From contig NC_079216.1 in assembly GCF_029633865.1 (NCBI RefSeq), positions 62,380,860 through 62,444,859 on the forward strand: DNA of 64,000 nt. Reading direction: 5' to 3'. This stretch comes from Lampris incognitus (taxonomy: Eukaryota > Chordata > Actinopteri > Lampriformes > Lampridae). This document shows, in pieces, positions 13,134 to 23,676 of this stretch; within the stretch, counting starts at the first letter, position 1, and the number at the start of each line of letters is the position of its first letter. The notes under the pieces are model-generated. The model worked only from the letters and a program-made list of their open reading frames with translations, had not been told where the DNA came from and did not search any database. Made by a program: the position numbers and the translations under genes.

Positions 13134-13508
13134 GAGAGTTGGCTTTTTAACATTGCAGGCAATGGTGAAAACTGATCTTTACCCTTCTACGACCAAGTGG
13201 AAGTACATAGGCCATGTCTGTGAAAAGGTCTATGACCAAGACTGTGTCCAAAATCGCACACTTGCATATGATTCAGTACACCAAAACAGTATGTGAGTGT
13301 TTTTAGTATGCCCGAAACCATAGCATGCCTCAGATAATACGTTGAAAAATACCGGGACGCCATACTACATCCGGAGAAATTTGTGAGTATGCAAACACTG
13401 GACAACGCAATGGCATGAATATCCCACAATTTTGCGATACTTCACGACAATGACCAACAATGGTGAAGGATGATACAAAACCTAACTGGCAGAACGGGGG
13501 AACGGATT

Positions 13509-13592
13509 CATCCATCCATTACCCAAACCGCTCATCCTGGTCACAGGGTCGTGGGGATGCTGGAGCCAATCCCAGCAGTAATTGGGCGGCAG
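13509..13592 (-). mobile_element. SINE family A, 3' fragment
   Basis: Only the 3' end of family A is present: the CATCCATTA tail, then GGTCGTGGGGATGCTGGAGC and the GGGCGGCAGG block. It is 5'-truncated. Confidence 0.75.
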
Positions 13593-13782
13593 GTGAAGAG
13601 AAAGAAAAAGATGTGGGTCACCACACCGGGATAAATTTGAGCACAGCATATTGTCATTAACCTGCAAAGGGTTGCAAGGAAGTGGCGCGGCTCTATGATG
13701 AAGTAACATGTCCGAACAGCCGTTGTGCTTTTTATTCACATACAAATAGTACACTGGAAGATAGTATGTAGATAAAGATATT

Positions 13783-13922
13783 GTTACGACCATGAATGAT
13801 TAGACTCGCTAGCCCATGGGTAACGGGTTGGGCCCTTTAGTCGACTGGTTAACATAGTCGCCCGTGGTGCGGAAGACCCGGGTTTGCGTCCCGGCTGCAG
13901 CGGTTCCCCAAATTCGCTACAA
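13783..13922 (+). mobile_element. tRNA-derived SINE family C
   Basis: It shares sequence with the tandem pair at 24651-24952: the TAGCCC...TGGCTAAC-like start, CCCTTTAGTCGA, the TCGCCCGTGGTGCGG block, and the B-box-like GGTTTGCGTCCCGGCTGC. The B box is slightly degraded here. Confidence 0.65.
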
Positions 13923-13980
13923 TATGTAGAGTGTAGTCAGTATACCTATACGTATACGGAAGTCAGTATACAGAATACCT

Positions 13981-14643
13981 ATGCGTGAATGAGAGGGAGG
14001 ACAGCATAATGGTGAGGATGCAAGGAGTAGAGGTGACAAAGGCATATGAGTTTAAATACTTGGGGTCAGCTGTCCAAAGTAACAGGGAGTGCAGAAGAGA
14101 GGTGAAGAAGAGAGTGCAGGCACGATGGAGTGGGTGGCCAAGAGTGTCAGGAGTGATGTGTGACAGAAGGGTACCAGCAAGAGTTAAAGGGAAGGTATAC
14201 AAGATGGTTGTGAGACCAGCTATGTTATATGGTTTGGAGACGGTGGCACTGATGAAAAGACAGGAGGCGGAGCTGGAGATGGCAGAGGTGAAGACGCTAA
14301 AATTTTCATTGGGAGTGATGAAGATGGACAGGATTAGGAACGATTATTTTAGAGGGACAGCTCAGGTTGGACGGTTTGGAGACAAAGCAAGAGAGGCAAG
14401 ATTCAGATGGCTTGGACATGTGTGGAGGAGAGATGCTGGGTATATTGGAAGAAGGATGCTGAATATGGAGCTGCCAGGGAAGAGGAAAGGAGGAAGGCCG
14501 AAGAGGAGGTTTATGGATGTGGTGAGGGAGGACATGCAGGCGGCTGGTGTGACAGAAGAAGATGCAGAGGACAGGAAGAGATGGAAACGGATGATCCACT
14601 GTGGCGACCCCTAACAGGAGCAGCCAAAAGTAGTAGCAGCAGC

Positions 14644-14691
<48 letters not shown>
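13981..14691 (+). mobile_element. RTE-type LINE 3' end with (AGT)n tail
   Basis: The open frame 13985-14614 encodes about 209 residues of the C-terminal part of an RTE-clade LINE polyprotein. It includes FKYLGS, the RVPARVKGKVYKMVVRPAML thumb-region segment, LYGLETVALMKRQE, RFRWLGHVWRRD and GKRKGGRPKRRFMDVV. The catalytic part of the reverse transcriptase is missing by 5' truncation. The 3' UTR is very short (GCGACCCCTAACAGGAGCAG) and ends in about 60 bp of AGT repeats, typical of this clade. The same element occurs inverted at 27966-29350 and as a 3' stub at 31957-32010. Confidence 0.85.
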
Positions 14692-14692
<1 letters not shown>

Positions 14693-14699
14693 TGTGCTT

Positions 14700-15374
14700 T
14701 CAGATGCAAAAACTCTGTAAACGACAGGAATTCAGTCATTTCCAGAAGTGGTGAAAAGCAGACGTGACATCAGTGACCACGACCGACAGCGACAGGGCAA
14801 CAACGGAAGCTAATTTTCATCTCCTAGCATGGCGATGGAATAAGACTAGGGATAAGGTTAGGCATAAATTGGTTATGTCCAAGATTAGGGAACGGGTGTA
14901 GAGATTGAATGTAAACCAATTACTTCTTCCATCGCCATCCTAGGAATCAATTTTGCACCGGAAGTTGAAGAATGCTTGGATGGCGCTAGACTGGATCACA
15001 GACTGTATCAGCCAGAGAGACGTGCTAAACTCTACGCTGCTGTAATTGGCTGTTTCGCTGTCAGACAACTGATGACGCTTTGGGCATTCGAAAAGGTCAC
15101 ACGGCAGCCGTATTATGCAAATCCTTTGGTTAGAATTAAGTCCTAGCTCTGCTAATTTTGAAACAATAGACTGAAAACCTGCATCGCAATGTCAAGGATG
15201 CTCTAATGCAGGCAACACTGCGTGATGATTGCCCATCATTCAGTTCACAAACAAACAGAATTTGACAATGTAAACATAGGGATCAGTTGTGGACTTACCT
15301 AAGTTGCGTGTTTAATGTTTAGTCAAACTTCTTTGCTGCTGATGGTTTACCTAAATAACACACGACCTGCGTAC
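14700..15374. other. Intergenic DNA, no gene recognised
   Basis: No supported feature. Short ORFs only. Confidence 0.5.
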
Positions 15375-15810
15375 AAACAAGCAAATGCAGTGAGTAGCAC
15401 TACCACCTTGTAAAAGGAACTATAGGCGTAAGAACTATAGAAACAAATAAGCAATGTAGTGAGCACCAATGTCACAGTGTATAGGTTTGCAAAAGGACCT
15501 ATATACTTTTAACATAGGGTGTGGGTAGGTGCACTGCAGTTGAGAGTACTCACAGAAGCAAACAAGTAATGCAGTGAGTACCAATGTCACAGTAGATAGG
15601 GTTTGTAAAAGGAATGAACTACAGACACTTTGTACAAATAGGGTGTGGGTGGGCACACTGCAGTTGAGTGTACTCACAAAAACAAACAAGCAATGCATTG
15701 AGTACCAATGTCACAGTGTGTGTTTGTAAAAGGAACTATAGACATTTAACTGTGTACAAAATGTAGTTGGGAGGGGGTGGGGTGTGGGGGGCATACTGCA
15801 ATTGAGTGTC
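15375..15810. repeat. Tandem repeat, ~117-122 bp unit, about 3.5 copies
   Basis: The phrase 'gagtaccaatgtcacag' (or gagcacc) recurs at about 15461, 15578 and 15700, each followed by TTTGTAAAAGGA and then GGTGTGGG and CTGCAGTTGAG blocks. The units have diverged by small indels. The array ends just before the exon-like segment at 15840. Confidence 0.8.
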
Positions 15811-15839
15811 CGTCCTCGAGGGGGGTGATAGCCACTGAT

Positions 15840-16187
15840 CTACAGGCCAGGCACTTTGTTTCTACATGAGTACACACTCTGCCTGTGTACCTGAATTTTG
15901 GTCTTCCAATGGACCTCTGTGACAATGGGGTTGGAATGGGTGACAAAACTAACCTTCTTTGCTTCCAGATGAAGTGGCATCCCATCCTCATTGCTGGTCA
16001 GAGGTGTGAGGTCTATAAGCAGGGTGCTTAGTTTTTCTGAAAGTTCCTCAAGTTTGTCTTGGTCCTCAGCAACATACATTTTGTCCATGATTTGTTTGGT
16101 GAGGTTGACACATTTCTTCCTCAGATCTGTTTTCCTCGCACGTCGTCTGCGTGGGGGCAAACCACAGCCTGAAGTCACGTGTGTCTG
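15840..16187 (-). CDS. Possible exon, basic coiled-coil protein of unknown function
   Basis: The minus-strand frame is open from a plausible splice acceptor (TTTCTTTCTTTGCAG just above 16187) to a stop at 15840. It encodes about 115 residues. The N-terminal half is very basic (PPRRRRARKTDLRKK) and is followed by a heptad-like acidic/leucine-rich stretch (DQDKLEELSEKLSTLLIDL) that may form a coiled coil. There is no ATG start, so it would have to be an internal or terminal exon. I could not join it in frame to the donor-like site at about 16370. No family is recognised. It may belong with the weak minus-strand exons at 16985-17165, 17563-17640 and 17908-17992, but the phases do not agree, so this is either decayed or wrongly assembled by me. 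Confidence 0.3.
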   Translation of the reverse strand, partial: QTHVTSGCGLPPRRRRARKTDLRKKCVNLTKQIMDKMYVAEDQDKLEELSEKLSTLLIDLTPLTSNEDGMPLHLEAKKVSFVTHSNPIVTEVHWKTKIQVHRQSVYSCRNKVPGL

Positions 16188-16984
16188 CAAAGAAAGAAAA
16201 TGGCACCATTTTCTTACTGATTTTGCACCTTGTGATGCATACCCCCTAAAAGAATTAAGACTGATTAACGGTTTAATGATTTCGCAGGCTTAAACAGTAG
16301 CCTACATAAAAATGTGTTTTACTGCTGAACTCCTTCAGTTATATTATACATAATAAATCAGACAGCTTACCTTCACAAGTGACTGGCTGACTGGTTACCA
16401 TTTCTCCCATAGCATGCGCACTTGGGTGTATGACAGCATAGCATGTTTCCCATACAACTGGATCTCTCTTCAAGGACTTTCTCCCAGCATCTTGGAGGCT
16501 GTCTTCGTACTCGTTTCCCTGCTGTCATCCATCTAGCATGTATGTTTATAGAAATCATAATAGTGATGACGGACAGAAACCCATACTAAGACAATTTAAT
16601 GATAGACATTATCCAGCACTACACGTGGTTGAGTCTGGGTAATCTCTCTTGATCCCTAGCCCAATCTCTCTCCTCTTCATTTTCTGTCTACTTTTGACTG
16701 TCCTAGCTCAACAATAAAGGCTCAAAAAGCCACACACAAAAAAAAAAAATCTAAAAAAGAGGGAACACCAAATATGTCGGTCCAGATTATTGTGTAGGCC
16801 CTATCACATCACTGCAGTGGTGCAATTTGTTAGACCAACCTTGAATTTAGGGAATGTTGCAGCCTTGCTGATTGATATGTGTGATGTTCAGTATTAGGGG
16901 AATACACCTTTAAGGACCCAGGGAATTATGGGATAGTAAACAGAGCAGCCACGGGAGCGGGAAGGTAGACGAGGGTCAGTCGGA

Positions 16985-17165
16985 TTACGTGCACGTTACG
17001 CATGGAGCGAAATAAACATGCCGAAGTTCCACGGCTAATTCAGAAACGGTGTTATCATCTGTGAGAGTGAAAAGTAGGTCATTACAATATGGCTCCTGGG
17101 CATCCCACCTTTTTGTGCATTGCCAAAGAGATCTCTGGCTCCCAAAACTGTGGTCCACCATCTGT
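16985..17165 (-). CDS. Possible exon of an unrecognised minus-strand gene
   Basis: After a pyrimidine-rich acceptor (CTTTCCCTCACATTATACAG) the minus frame stays open to a stop at 16985. It encodes VDHSFGSQRSLWQCTKRWD, then EPYCNDLLFTLTDDNTVSEL. The Cys/Trp spacing looks protein-like, but no domain is recognised. The preceding exon-like segment (about 17563-17640) contains an in-frame stop, so the gene, if real, is probably broken. Confidence 0.2.
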
Positions 17166-17907
17166 ATAATGTGAGGGAAAGTGTGCTTTGTACTTAGTTC
17201 ATTTACGTTTGCTTTCTGTACATACACTCTTTCCTAAGATCAGTTAACATTGGTAGACTGTCTCCACACTCAAGGCGGACACTGGAAAATACGTGAAGGT
17301 GTAGGCAACATAGGTAAGGGAGACGAATGGATGGATGCTGTGCAGAAGCTGATGTATTCCCATTTTATTTGTGCCAGTTGTTCATTGTTGTCATTGTTTT
17401 CTATGTGAAATCACAAGACGAATCAGTACGTTTTTAAACATAATTACATAGGCCTAGATAATTCATAGCGCCTCGGGATGTGCTTGCTCTTGTGTGTGTG
17501 TGTGTGTTGTGTGTGTGTGTTTGTGTTTGTGTGTGTTGTGTACACAGAGTACTCACCATCCTTTTAGCCTTTTCTTCAGCATACCTCTGCTTCTAGACTA
17601 AGGCGAGGTCTTTGTCTTGATGGTAGGCAAGCCTCTGAGACCCCACAAACATAAATGGGATCCCAGTCAATCATGAACCACCAGCCCAGACCCGGCTCAC
17701 GGCTAAAGGTTGCCAATCTGTACAACAAATAACACTACTTAACCTTGTGAGAAGCGAATGTATCATTTTCTTCTCTAGACATTTTCGTTAATCACTCGCT
17801 CATTAACCCACAGCATTGACGTTAGTTACCCCACTTTTAGCCAATTCTCACCAGAAACCCTTTGGTTAGCTAGCTAGCAATCATTTGTTCACTGTTAATT
17901 TCTTTAC

Positions 17908-17992
17908 CTTTGTCGTTGTATTCCTCCACTTCTTGGGTAAAAGGGCAGGTCGGCGGAGTTATCAAATTGACTGTTACATAACGGTAGTCCAT
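17908..17992 (-). CDS. Possible first exon on the minus strand
   Basis: An ATG at 17992-17990, inside the left arm of the palindrome, opens 28 codons (MDYRYVTVNLITPPTCPFTQ, then EVEEYNDK) and ends at a good donor (AAAG|GTAAAG). It would be the divergent partner of the + strand gene starting at 18307. I could not connect it in phase to a downstream exon. Function is unknown. Confidence 0.2.
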
Positions 17993-18091
17993 TGACTTCC
18001 GGTTTCTACTGCAGCGGTCATACCGGTTTCCTGTTTGTTGGCCGGTATGGCCGCTGCAGTAGAAACCGGAAGTCAGTGGACTACAGTTATG
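17977..18091. repeat. 115-bp palindrome with inverted ETS motifs
   Basis: Arms 17977-18026 and 18042-18091 are 50 bp each, inverted, with three mismatches, around a 15-bp centre. Each arm carries the ETS/GABP-type core CCGGAAGT (minus at 17995-18002, plus at 18066-18073) and a CTGCAG word. It lies about 215 bp upstream of the ATG at 18307. The arrangement fits either a foldback element or a divergent promoter core. Confidence 0.85.
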
Positions 18092-18306
18092 CGCAGAGCC
18101 GATCGTGTCGTGTTTGAAATTTGATTCGCGCGCGTGTTGTAGCGTCAGCGGTTGTCTGCCGACGTCACAACCAATCACAGCAGAGCGTCCCTCCCGCTCG
18201 TCCCATCTAGCGCCAACGTTGAAGAACGTTCATGGATTTCAGTCACGTGGTTTTCGTTGCTATGCGCGCCATCTTGAGGACCGCGGCCCCCCGGGCAGTT
18301 TGAAAG
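18092..18306 (+). promoter_or_regulatory. CpG-rich promoter-like region of the SWIM/YqaJ gene
   Basis: Several vertebrate promoter motifs are clustered: GACGTCA (CRE-like) at 18161-18167, CCAAT at 18171-18175, CACGTG (E-box) at 18244-18249, and GCCATCTTG (YY1-like, reverse orientation) at 18268-18276, about 30 bp before the ATG. CpGs are frequent (CGCGCGCG near 18127). No TATA box is apparent. The motif matches are seen directly; activity is inferred. Confidence 0.5.
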
Positions 18307-18929
18307 ATGGCTCTGTCCAGAATCGCTCACTTAACCACGGAGGAGGAGCAGCGTTATCTGCGAAAAAAAATCGAGTTTTTAGAATTGGATCCTTATCTTC
18401 TATCCAAAGACCAATTAACCCCACTTCAGTCTGCTATAGATCTTCCTAATTTTACGTTTCACGGCGTTTACGTGTACCTCGTCCACAATCCCTCGCCATA
18501 CTCAGGTGAAGCCCTGAAAGCCTTCAGAAGCACCGAAGCCTACCTCTACTTCACCGCACGATGGGTAAAGGACGCCAAAATGAACCATGTAAAAGCGAAA
18601 AGACTGCTCGTCTTTACAGGAAGGGTAAGTGACAGTCTGTTGATAAATGTCATATTAGCATCAGTGCACAGGACACATCTATGAAGCTAGCTAGCCTTGA
18701 AACAAGAATGTCTTGTTACAAGGCTATGAAGCTAACGCGGTAGTCAGCTAGCTAACGTTAGCTAGCTAATGAAAATAGGCTACGACAGTTTAGCTTTTTG
18801 GCTAACGCTGTTTTGATATTGCTAGCTAGTTGCACAGAATAACGTTTATGCATGTTTCAATCTCAAACTAACTGTCTTAATCTAACCAGCTATGTAGTTT
18901 GCTAACTTTACTTTTGTTGTAAATTGTAG

Positions 18930-19142
18930 GTGTTGCATTCCCAAAGCCTTAATGTGACCCCAACACACCCCTGGATTGCAGTACAGGAGGATTGTACCTG
19001 CAAGGCAGGTTTAGGAGAGGTATGCTCTCATGCATCAGCTCTGATGTATTGTGTTTTGGCTGCTGTTGATATTAGGAGTGGGCAGGCTTGCACCGAGAAA
19101 CCCTGTGAATGGGCCCAGCCAAGTATGCAGTCTGTTCAATAG
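18930..19142 (+). CDS. SWIM zinc-finger exon up to the in-frame stop
   Basis: This exon begins at an acceptor (AAATTGTAG) in phase 0 with the preceding exon, giving a SWIM finger with the metal ligands Cys-X-Cys and Cys-X-His in the segment CTCKAGLGEVCSHASALMY. SWIM fingers bind DNA or protein partners. After the stop at 19140 the same frame continues with conserved-looking sequence (EIRNINFSHTPKEDPRQVQG) to the donor at 19349, which argues that the stop is a mutation and not the natural end. Confidence 0.55.
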   Translation: MLHSQSLNVTPTHPWIAVQEDCTCKAGLGEVCSHASALMYCVLAAVDIRSGQACTEKPCEWAQPSMQSVQ

Positions 19143-19871
19143 GTCCAATATGCAGAAATCCGCAACATCAATTTTAGTCATACTCCTAAAGAAGACCCCC
19201 GTCAGGTTCAAGGCCCTGCTTTTCCCGATATAACACCATCAGAAGAAGAGTGCAGGATGTTTTTTGAGATGCTTCATCACAGTGAAACGCAAGAGTCCAA
19301 GCCAAAGAAAAGTGCCAACCTTTCTGTCATTCCAGGCCATTCCAACAGGTAATAATTAGTAGTGAAATGTAACTAAGTGTATTTACTCAATGAGTCAACT
19401 AATACATTTTATTAAATGTGTAAGTTCACAAAGTCATTAAAATTAACTACACCTATATCAGGTGCAACATTATTGATGAATACTTAAGTCATAGCTGAGT
19501 ACATCTTCCACTACTGCAGGTACATACCAAAGGTGATGCAGCTGGATCTGCCTACTCCTCTGTCAACATTGTATTCAAACGCCTGTCTACAGATGGACAT
19601 GCCCATGCTACTGGCTGAGAGTACCAAGGTTTTTGATAACCTACATCTGACACAGCAACAGGTAAACATAACAAGCAAGAGACCACGGCACTCTTGCACC
19701 ATCACTCACATTCCGTTCCCACATTCTGTAAATGACTGACTGACACCCATAACTAACTGACATCGGTGGCCTATAGACCATTCGCTAACAGGATGGTGTT
19801 AATATTTGAGTTCTCTGTTCAGTTGAAATTCATTACTAATTATTTGCACTGTTATTTATATCTGTGCAGTT

Positions 19872-20092
19872 GAATAGACTAGGTGTACAGCTGTAGTTCA
19901 GCTCCAGTACTTCGTTGAGGAAGCTCACATATGGGTTTCCTGTTGAAACACTATTGGATGAAGTGATTAATCTCGGGTGTGCAGCACAGCTGATTAATCA
20001 CTTCATCCAGTCGTAATTGACAGGGAACCCATATGTGAACTTCCTCCAGGAAGTACTCGAGTTTTGCCTACAGTTGTGCGCGTAGTCTATTC
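19872..20092. mobile_element. 221-bp foldback element (MITE-like) in an intron
   Basis: Two arms of about 100 bp are inverted copies of each other. They begin GAATAGACTA and end TAGTCTATTC, with shared inner blocks such as CACATATGGGTTTCC and GGATGAAGTGATTAATC. It lies in intron 3 of the SWIM/YqaJ gene, ending 38 bp before exon 4. No ORF is present. A clear target duplication was not found. Confidence 0.75.
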
Positions 20093-20642
20093 ATGACAAG
20101 CTAACTACTAACCAGCTTACAATTTTCCAGTGTTTGGTAGTTGAGGAGGAGACGAGGGAGCAGAGTAAAAGTAGGCTATGGTTTGATCAGAGGGCAGGGA
20201 GAGTCACAGCGTCAGTATTTCAGGAGGCAGCAAAGGCAAACAGACCTGTATCCTTGATCAAAAGGATTTGCTATCCACGCTCTTCTCAGTTCTCCACTGA
20301 GGCAACAAGGTACATAGAATAAAGCACAAGTAAACATGGGGAAGTTTTGGTTTGCGTTGTTCCTTGCCATGAATTAACCTGTTTGACTGTGCAATATAAG
20401 TCAGTGAGGATGGGCAGATTGCAAGCAAATTATAAGTTAAGGCATTTACAGGTTTTGTGGTCAGCATGCAACACCTGCAGGTAAATGCTGATAGGCAGTA
20501 AACTTCATTCACTTCATTCAGACATGTTTACATTTTAATATATGTTGTTTTTAATTTTTTTCACAGATGGGGTCAAGTGAATGAAGAAAGAGCAAGGCAG
20601 ACCTATAAAACGATGATGCAAGATCGCCATGAAGACTTCGAG

Positions 20643-22498
20643 GTAGGCCTATGTCAACCATTAAGATATGAACGAATAATATTTACAGCATGTATATATA
20701 CATACCTATAATAATGATAATAGATTTTATTTGAAGACGCCTTTCAAGGACATCATACATAAACAGATAAAATATACATTTGTTTGTGACTTTTTGTGGT
20801 CACAACCCACAGCACAACAGATCGAAGGCATCTTGGCATCCGTTGGTCCTCAAGATGGCGCTGTGACGCACCACTCAAATGACGTGAAACCCATGAATTA
20901 TGACTGTATAGGCGCAACAACTCAAGTGAGTCAACCATCAACCGCCAGCGGGCTTGTCTGTGAGTCCGACAAGAAACTGTTACATAACATTGATTCCTAC
21001 TCAAGTTTCAGTCCCAGTGGAGGAGAAATCACTGTGGTCTCTGCATTCCCAGTTCTTTGCAATGTCTGTCTGCACAGCTACAGGGACTTGATCAAGAAAA
21101 TGTTATGTTTATGAGGAAATGATTACACAGCTACAAAGATTGATAAGGTTCTTGCTTTTACCGAACTCTCGTGTTCTGTTACATGGCTCTCACGTATCTC
21201 GCGTATCATCCTCCCTCTCCCTCTCCCTCTATCTCTCTCTCTCTCAGTGGCAAATGAATTGACTTGAACAATAAAAAAAAAGGCACCAGATGTATGCGGA
21301 GGAGCACCAGCGCATGGAAAGTCATGATATATTTATGGCGAGGGTTACAAACCCTGGTTAACATTAGCATTGTTTTATTATGCGAGTATAACTACTACAT
21401 CTCTGTAATAAAACACATCATGTGGGGAATTATTAATTATTACACTCATGTTAATTTGAGATAGTATCACGTTGGAACTGTCAGATTATGTGGTTTCTAA
21501 CGGCGTAATCTGGTTTTGGCTTTACATGGTAGTGTAAGGTTGGATGCCCTCCCTCTCTGACATCACATTAACCCAGCTATGAATAAATATAGTCATTGGT
21601 TTCTCTTAAGATAAGGTGAAAGATAATATGTAAGCCATCTTCTTCAGTGAAATAAGATGGCTCTATCTCATGAACTAAGCACTTGAAATATCCCACGTCA
21701 TTTGAATGCAACATCATGTAGGTCAACGGCATGCTGAAAAGACACCAGAACTGCCCTGAACAAGGTTCAGTATACATTTGTTCACCTCGGCAAAACATCT
21801 GAGTTTGCAGGCACTTCAGCTCTCTTAAGCACAGAAATACGCATAAGCCTGTAAAGAATTCCAGACAAGGCCGTGTTGATGCATGCAAGCAAATACGGGG
21901 ACTTTTGCAACGAAGCGACGAGCAACGAATAAAGCCAAGTCTTACGTTTACACCTAGATAAAGAGAAATGACTTGCATCTAGCTGCTGCAGGAGTGTCAG
22001 CTTGCACGGTGGGATAAATTGGAGTCTCGCTGAACAAACTGAGCAGCGCGCTGAGATTTTACCAAAACGCTAAGAGAGTAAACATAACAAAATATATATA
22101 TGTTGTATTTTCTTCTATAAAGGAACACCTCAGTTAGCTCATGATACCACACCACGCTTAATAATTTAGCAGTTTCATCTGAGGCAGTTTGAATAGCATC
22201 TCTGACAAGGTTATTAAAATTCAACCTTCGCTGAACCCGTCTATTTAGGATATGGGTTATAGAACCACGGCTGGATTGTATCGATGATGGTTAATCATAG
22301 GCTCTGTGCTGCTTTTTTATGAATAGAGGGTAATAGATGATAATGAGGCAGAGTAGAATATCATTTGTCAACTGTCAGATCTGAAAAGCTAAAGGATATC
22401 CTCGTGTATAGGGTCTATAGATGACTATTTGCGTGAGAGAGATCTAATTACAGCTTTGGTGACCTCACACATAATTATCTAACAAAAAGTGGTTGATG
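20643..22498. other. Downstream region, no catalytic exons found
   Basis: The expected YqaJ catalytic exons are not recognisable here. An ORF at 20731-21114 begins in a repeat-like segment (GCCTTTCAAGGACATC, a motif shared with 49067-49090) and has no known domain. A 133-codon minus ORF at 21577-21978 is also unrecognised. A short CT-rich microsatellite lies at 21211-21246. Confidence 0.5.
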
Positions 22499-22912
22499 GC
22501 TTCCGGGTAGCAGTCTATTCCCTTGCCTACTAACACGGGGATCGCCGGTTCGAATCCCGGCGTTACCTCCGGCTTGGTCGAGCGTCCCTACAGACATAAT
22601 TGGCCGTGTCTGCGGGTGGGAAGCCGGATGTGGGTGTGTGTCCTGGTCACTGCACTAGCGCCTCCTCTGGTCGGTCTGGATGCCTGTTCAGGAGGGAGGG
22701 GGAACTGGGGGCAGGGGGGTAGCGTGATCCTCCCACGCGCTGGAGAAACTCCTCACTGTCAGGTGAAAAGAAGCAGCTGGCGACTCCACATGTATCGGAG
22801 CAGGCCTGTGGTAGTGTGCAGCCCTCCCCGGATCGGCAGAGGTGGGGCAGCGACCGGGACGGCTCGGAAGAGTGGGGTAATTGGCTGGATACAATTGGGG
22901 GGGGGGGTGCTT
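22499..22912 (+). mobile_element. SINE family B, near full length
   Basis: Head at 22502 (GGGTAGCAGTCTATTCCC) with an exact B box (GGTTCGAATCC at about 22548), the complete body, and a terminal GGATACAATTGGGG plus G-run. It is collinear with 12701-13133. A target duplication is not obvious. Confidence 0.82.
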
Positions 22913-23037
22913 GATAAAATGAAAAAAAAATCTAGATGGAGACCAAGTCAATTAACAATGAATACCATTTTTCTCATTAGGACATAACATTTGCCTTGAT
23001 GCTGCAGGTTGTATTGTAGTGGCTTGGCATGTGTCCT

Positions 23038-23101
23038 GGTGGTCTTGGCTGGCTGTGTGGTGTCGTTGTGGTGGTCTTGGCTGGCTGTGTGGTGTCGTTG
23101 T
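23038..23101. repeat. 32-bp direct tandem duplication
   Basis: Two consecutive copies of a GGTCTTGGCTGGCTGTGTGG-containing unit with a period of 32 bp. Small and probably from replication slippage. Confidence 0.75.
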
Positions 23102-23676
23102 GGCGGTCATGTCCCCTATAAGAGACATGAGCAGAGCGCTCTCCGGCTCTCTCTAATGACGCTGCTTTGGGCTGACTCGCCTCCCAGCTGACAGGCAGCG
23201 CTTTATTAGCTTCCTCAACATTAAACGTCTGCCTTTTTCGCCCCCCCCCTCCCCCCAGAGCCACCTCTCGGGGGGGTCACCGACGGTCCCCCACCTTGCC
23301 TCGCCGAGCTTCTCCGTGCAAGTGATGGTGCAGGACTGGTCGTACGGATTGAGGCGAGCCTATAATAATACACCCCAAAAAGTGGCACGCCTTCAACACC
23401 CCAAACCAAGCATCCTTATTATTCCTTCATGTTACGCAGGTGCGATGCTTGTGGGTTGGTCTCTGAAGCAACACGATGGTCGCCTGCATCAAGACAGCTA
23501 AGAAATTCCCAATTTTGACATTTATTTCAGTAACATTGCCGCTGCAGAGCAGCCTAGCGGTTTTGATTGGTAATGACATCCGTGCGTTACTTCAAAATAA
23601 GGGCGTTTGTGGAAACGAACCGGAACAGCAAAATATCACAAAGTGCATCGTAAAGAGAAGTTCTCTCAGATGTATG
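23102..23676. other. Intergenic DNA, no gene recognised
   Basis: C-rich patches occur at 23240-23255. ORFs are short and overlapping. No feature is supported. Confidence 0.5.

Larger units (their letters stand above)
18307..20642 (+). pseudogene. SWIM zinc-finger / YqaJ-like recombinase gene, broken and incomplete
   Basis: Five exons can be joined in phase with GT-AG sites: 18307-18624, 18930-19348, 19520-19661, 20131-20309 and 20567-20642 (377 codons plus one internal stop). Residues 1-106 form an N-terminal region. A SWIM-type zinc finger of the form CxCx7CxH follows at C128, C130, C138 and H140. The exon at 20131 starts the YqaJ/lambda-exonuclease-like region (EQSKSRLWFDQRAGRVTAS). SWIM plus YqaJ proteins of this kind occur in many copies in fish and cnidarian genomes, and I take them to be mobile-element-derived or virus-like recombinases. 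Two defects are seen: a TAG at 19140-19142 inside exon 2 with the frame still coding beyond it, and no recognisable catalytic second half after 20642. It could be a decaying copy, or could yield a short SWIM protein ending at 19142. Confidence 0.65.
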
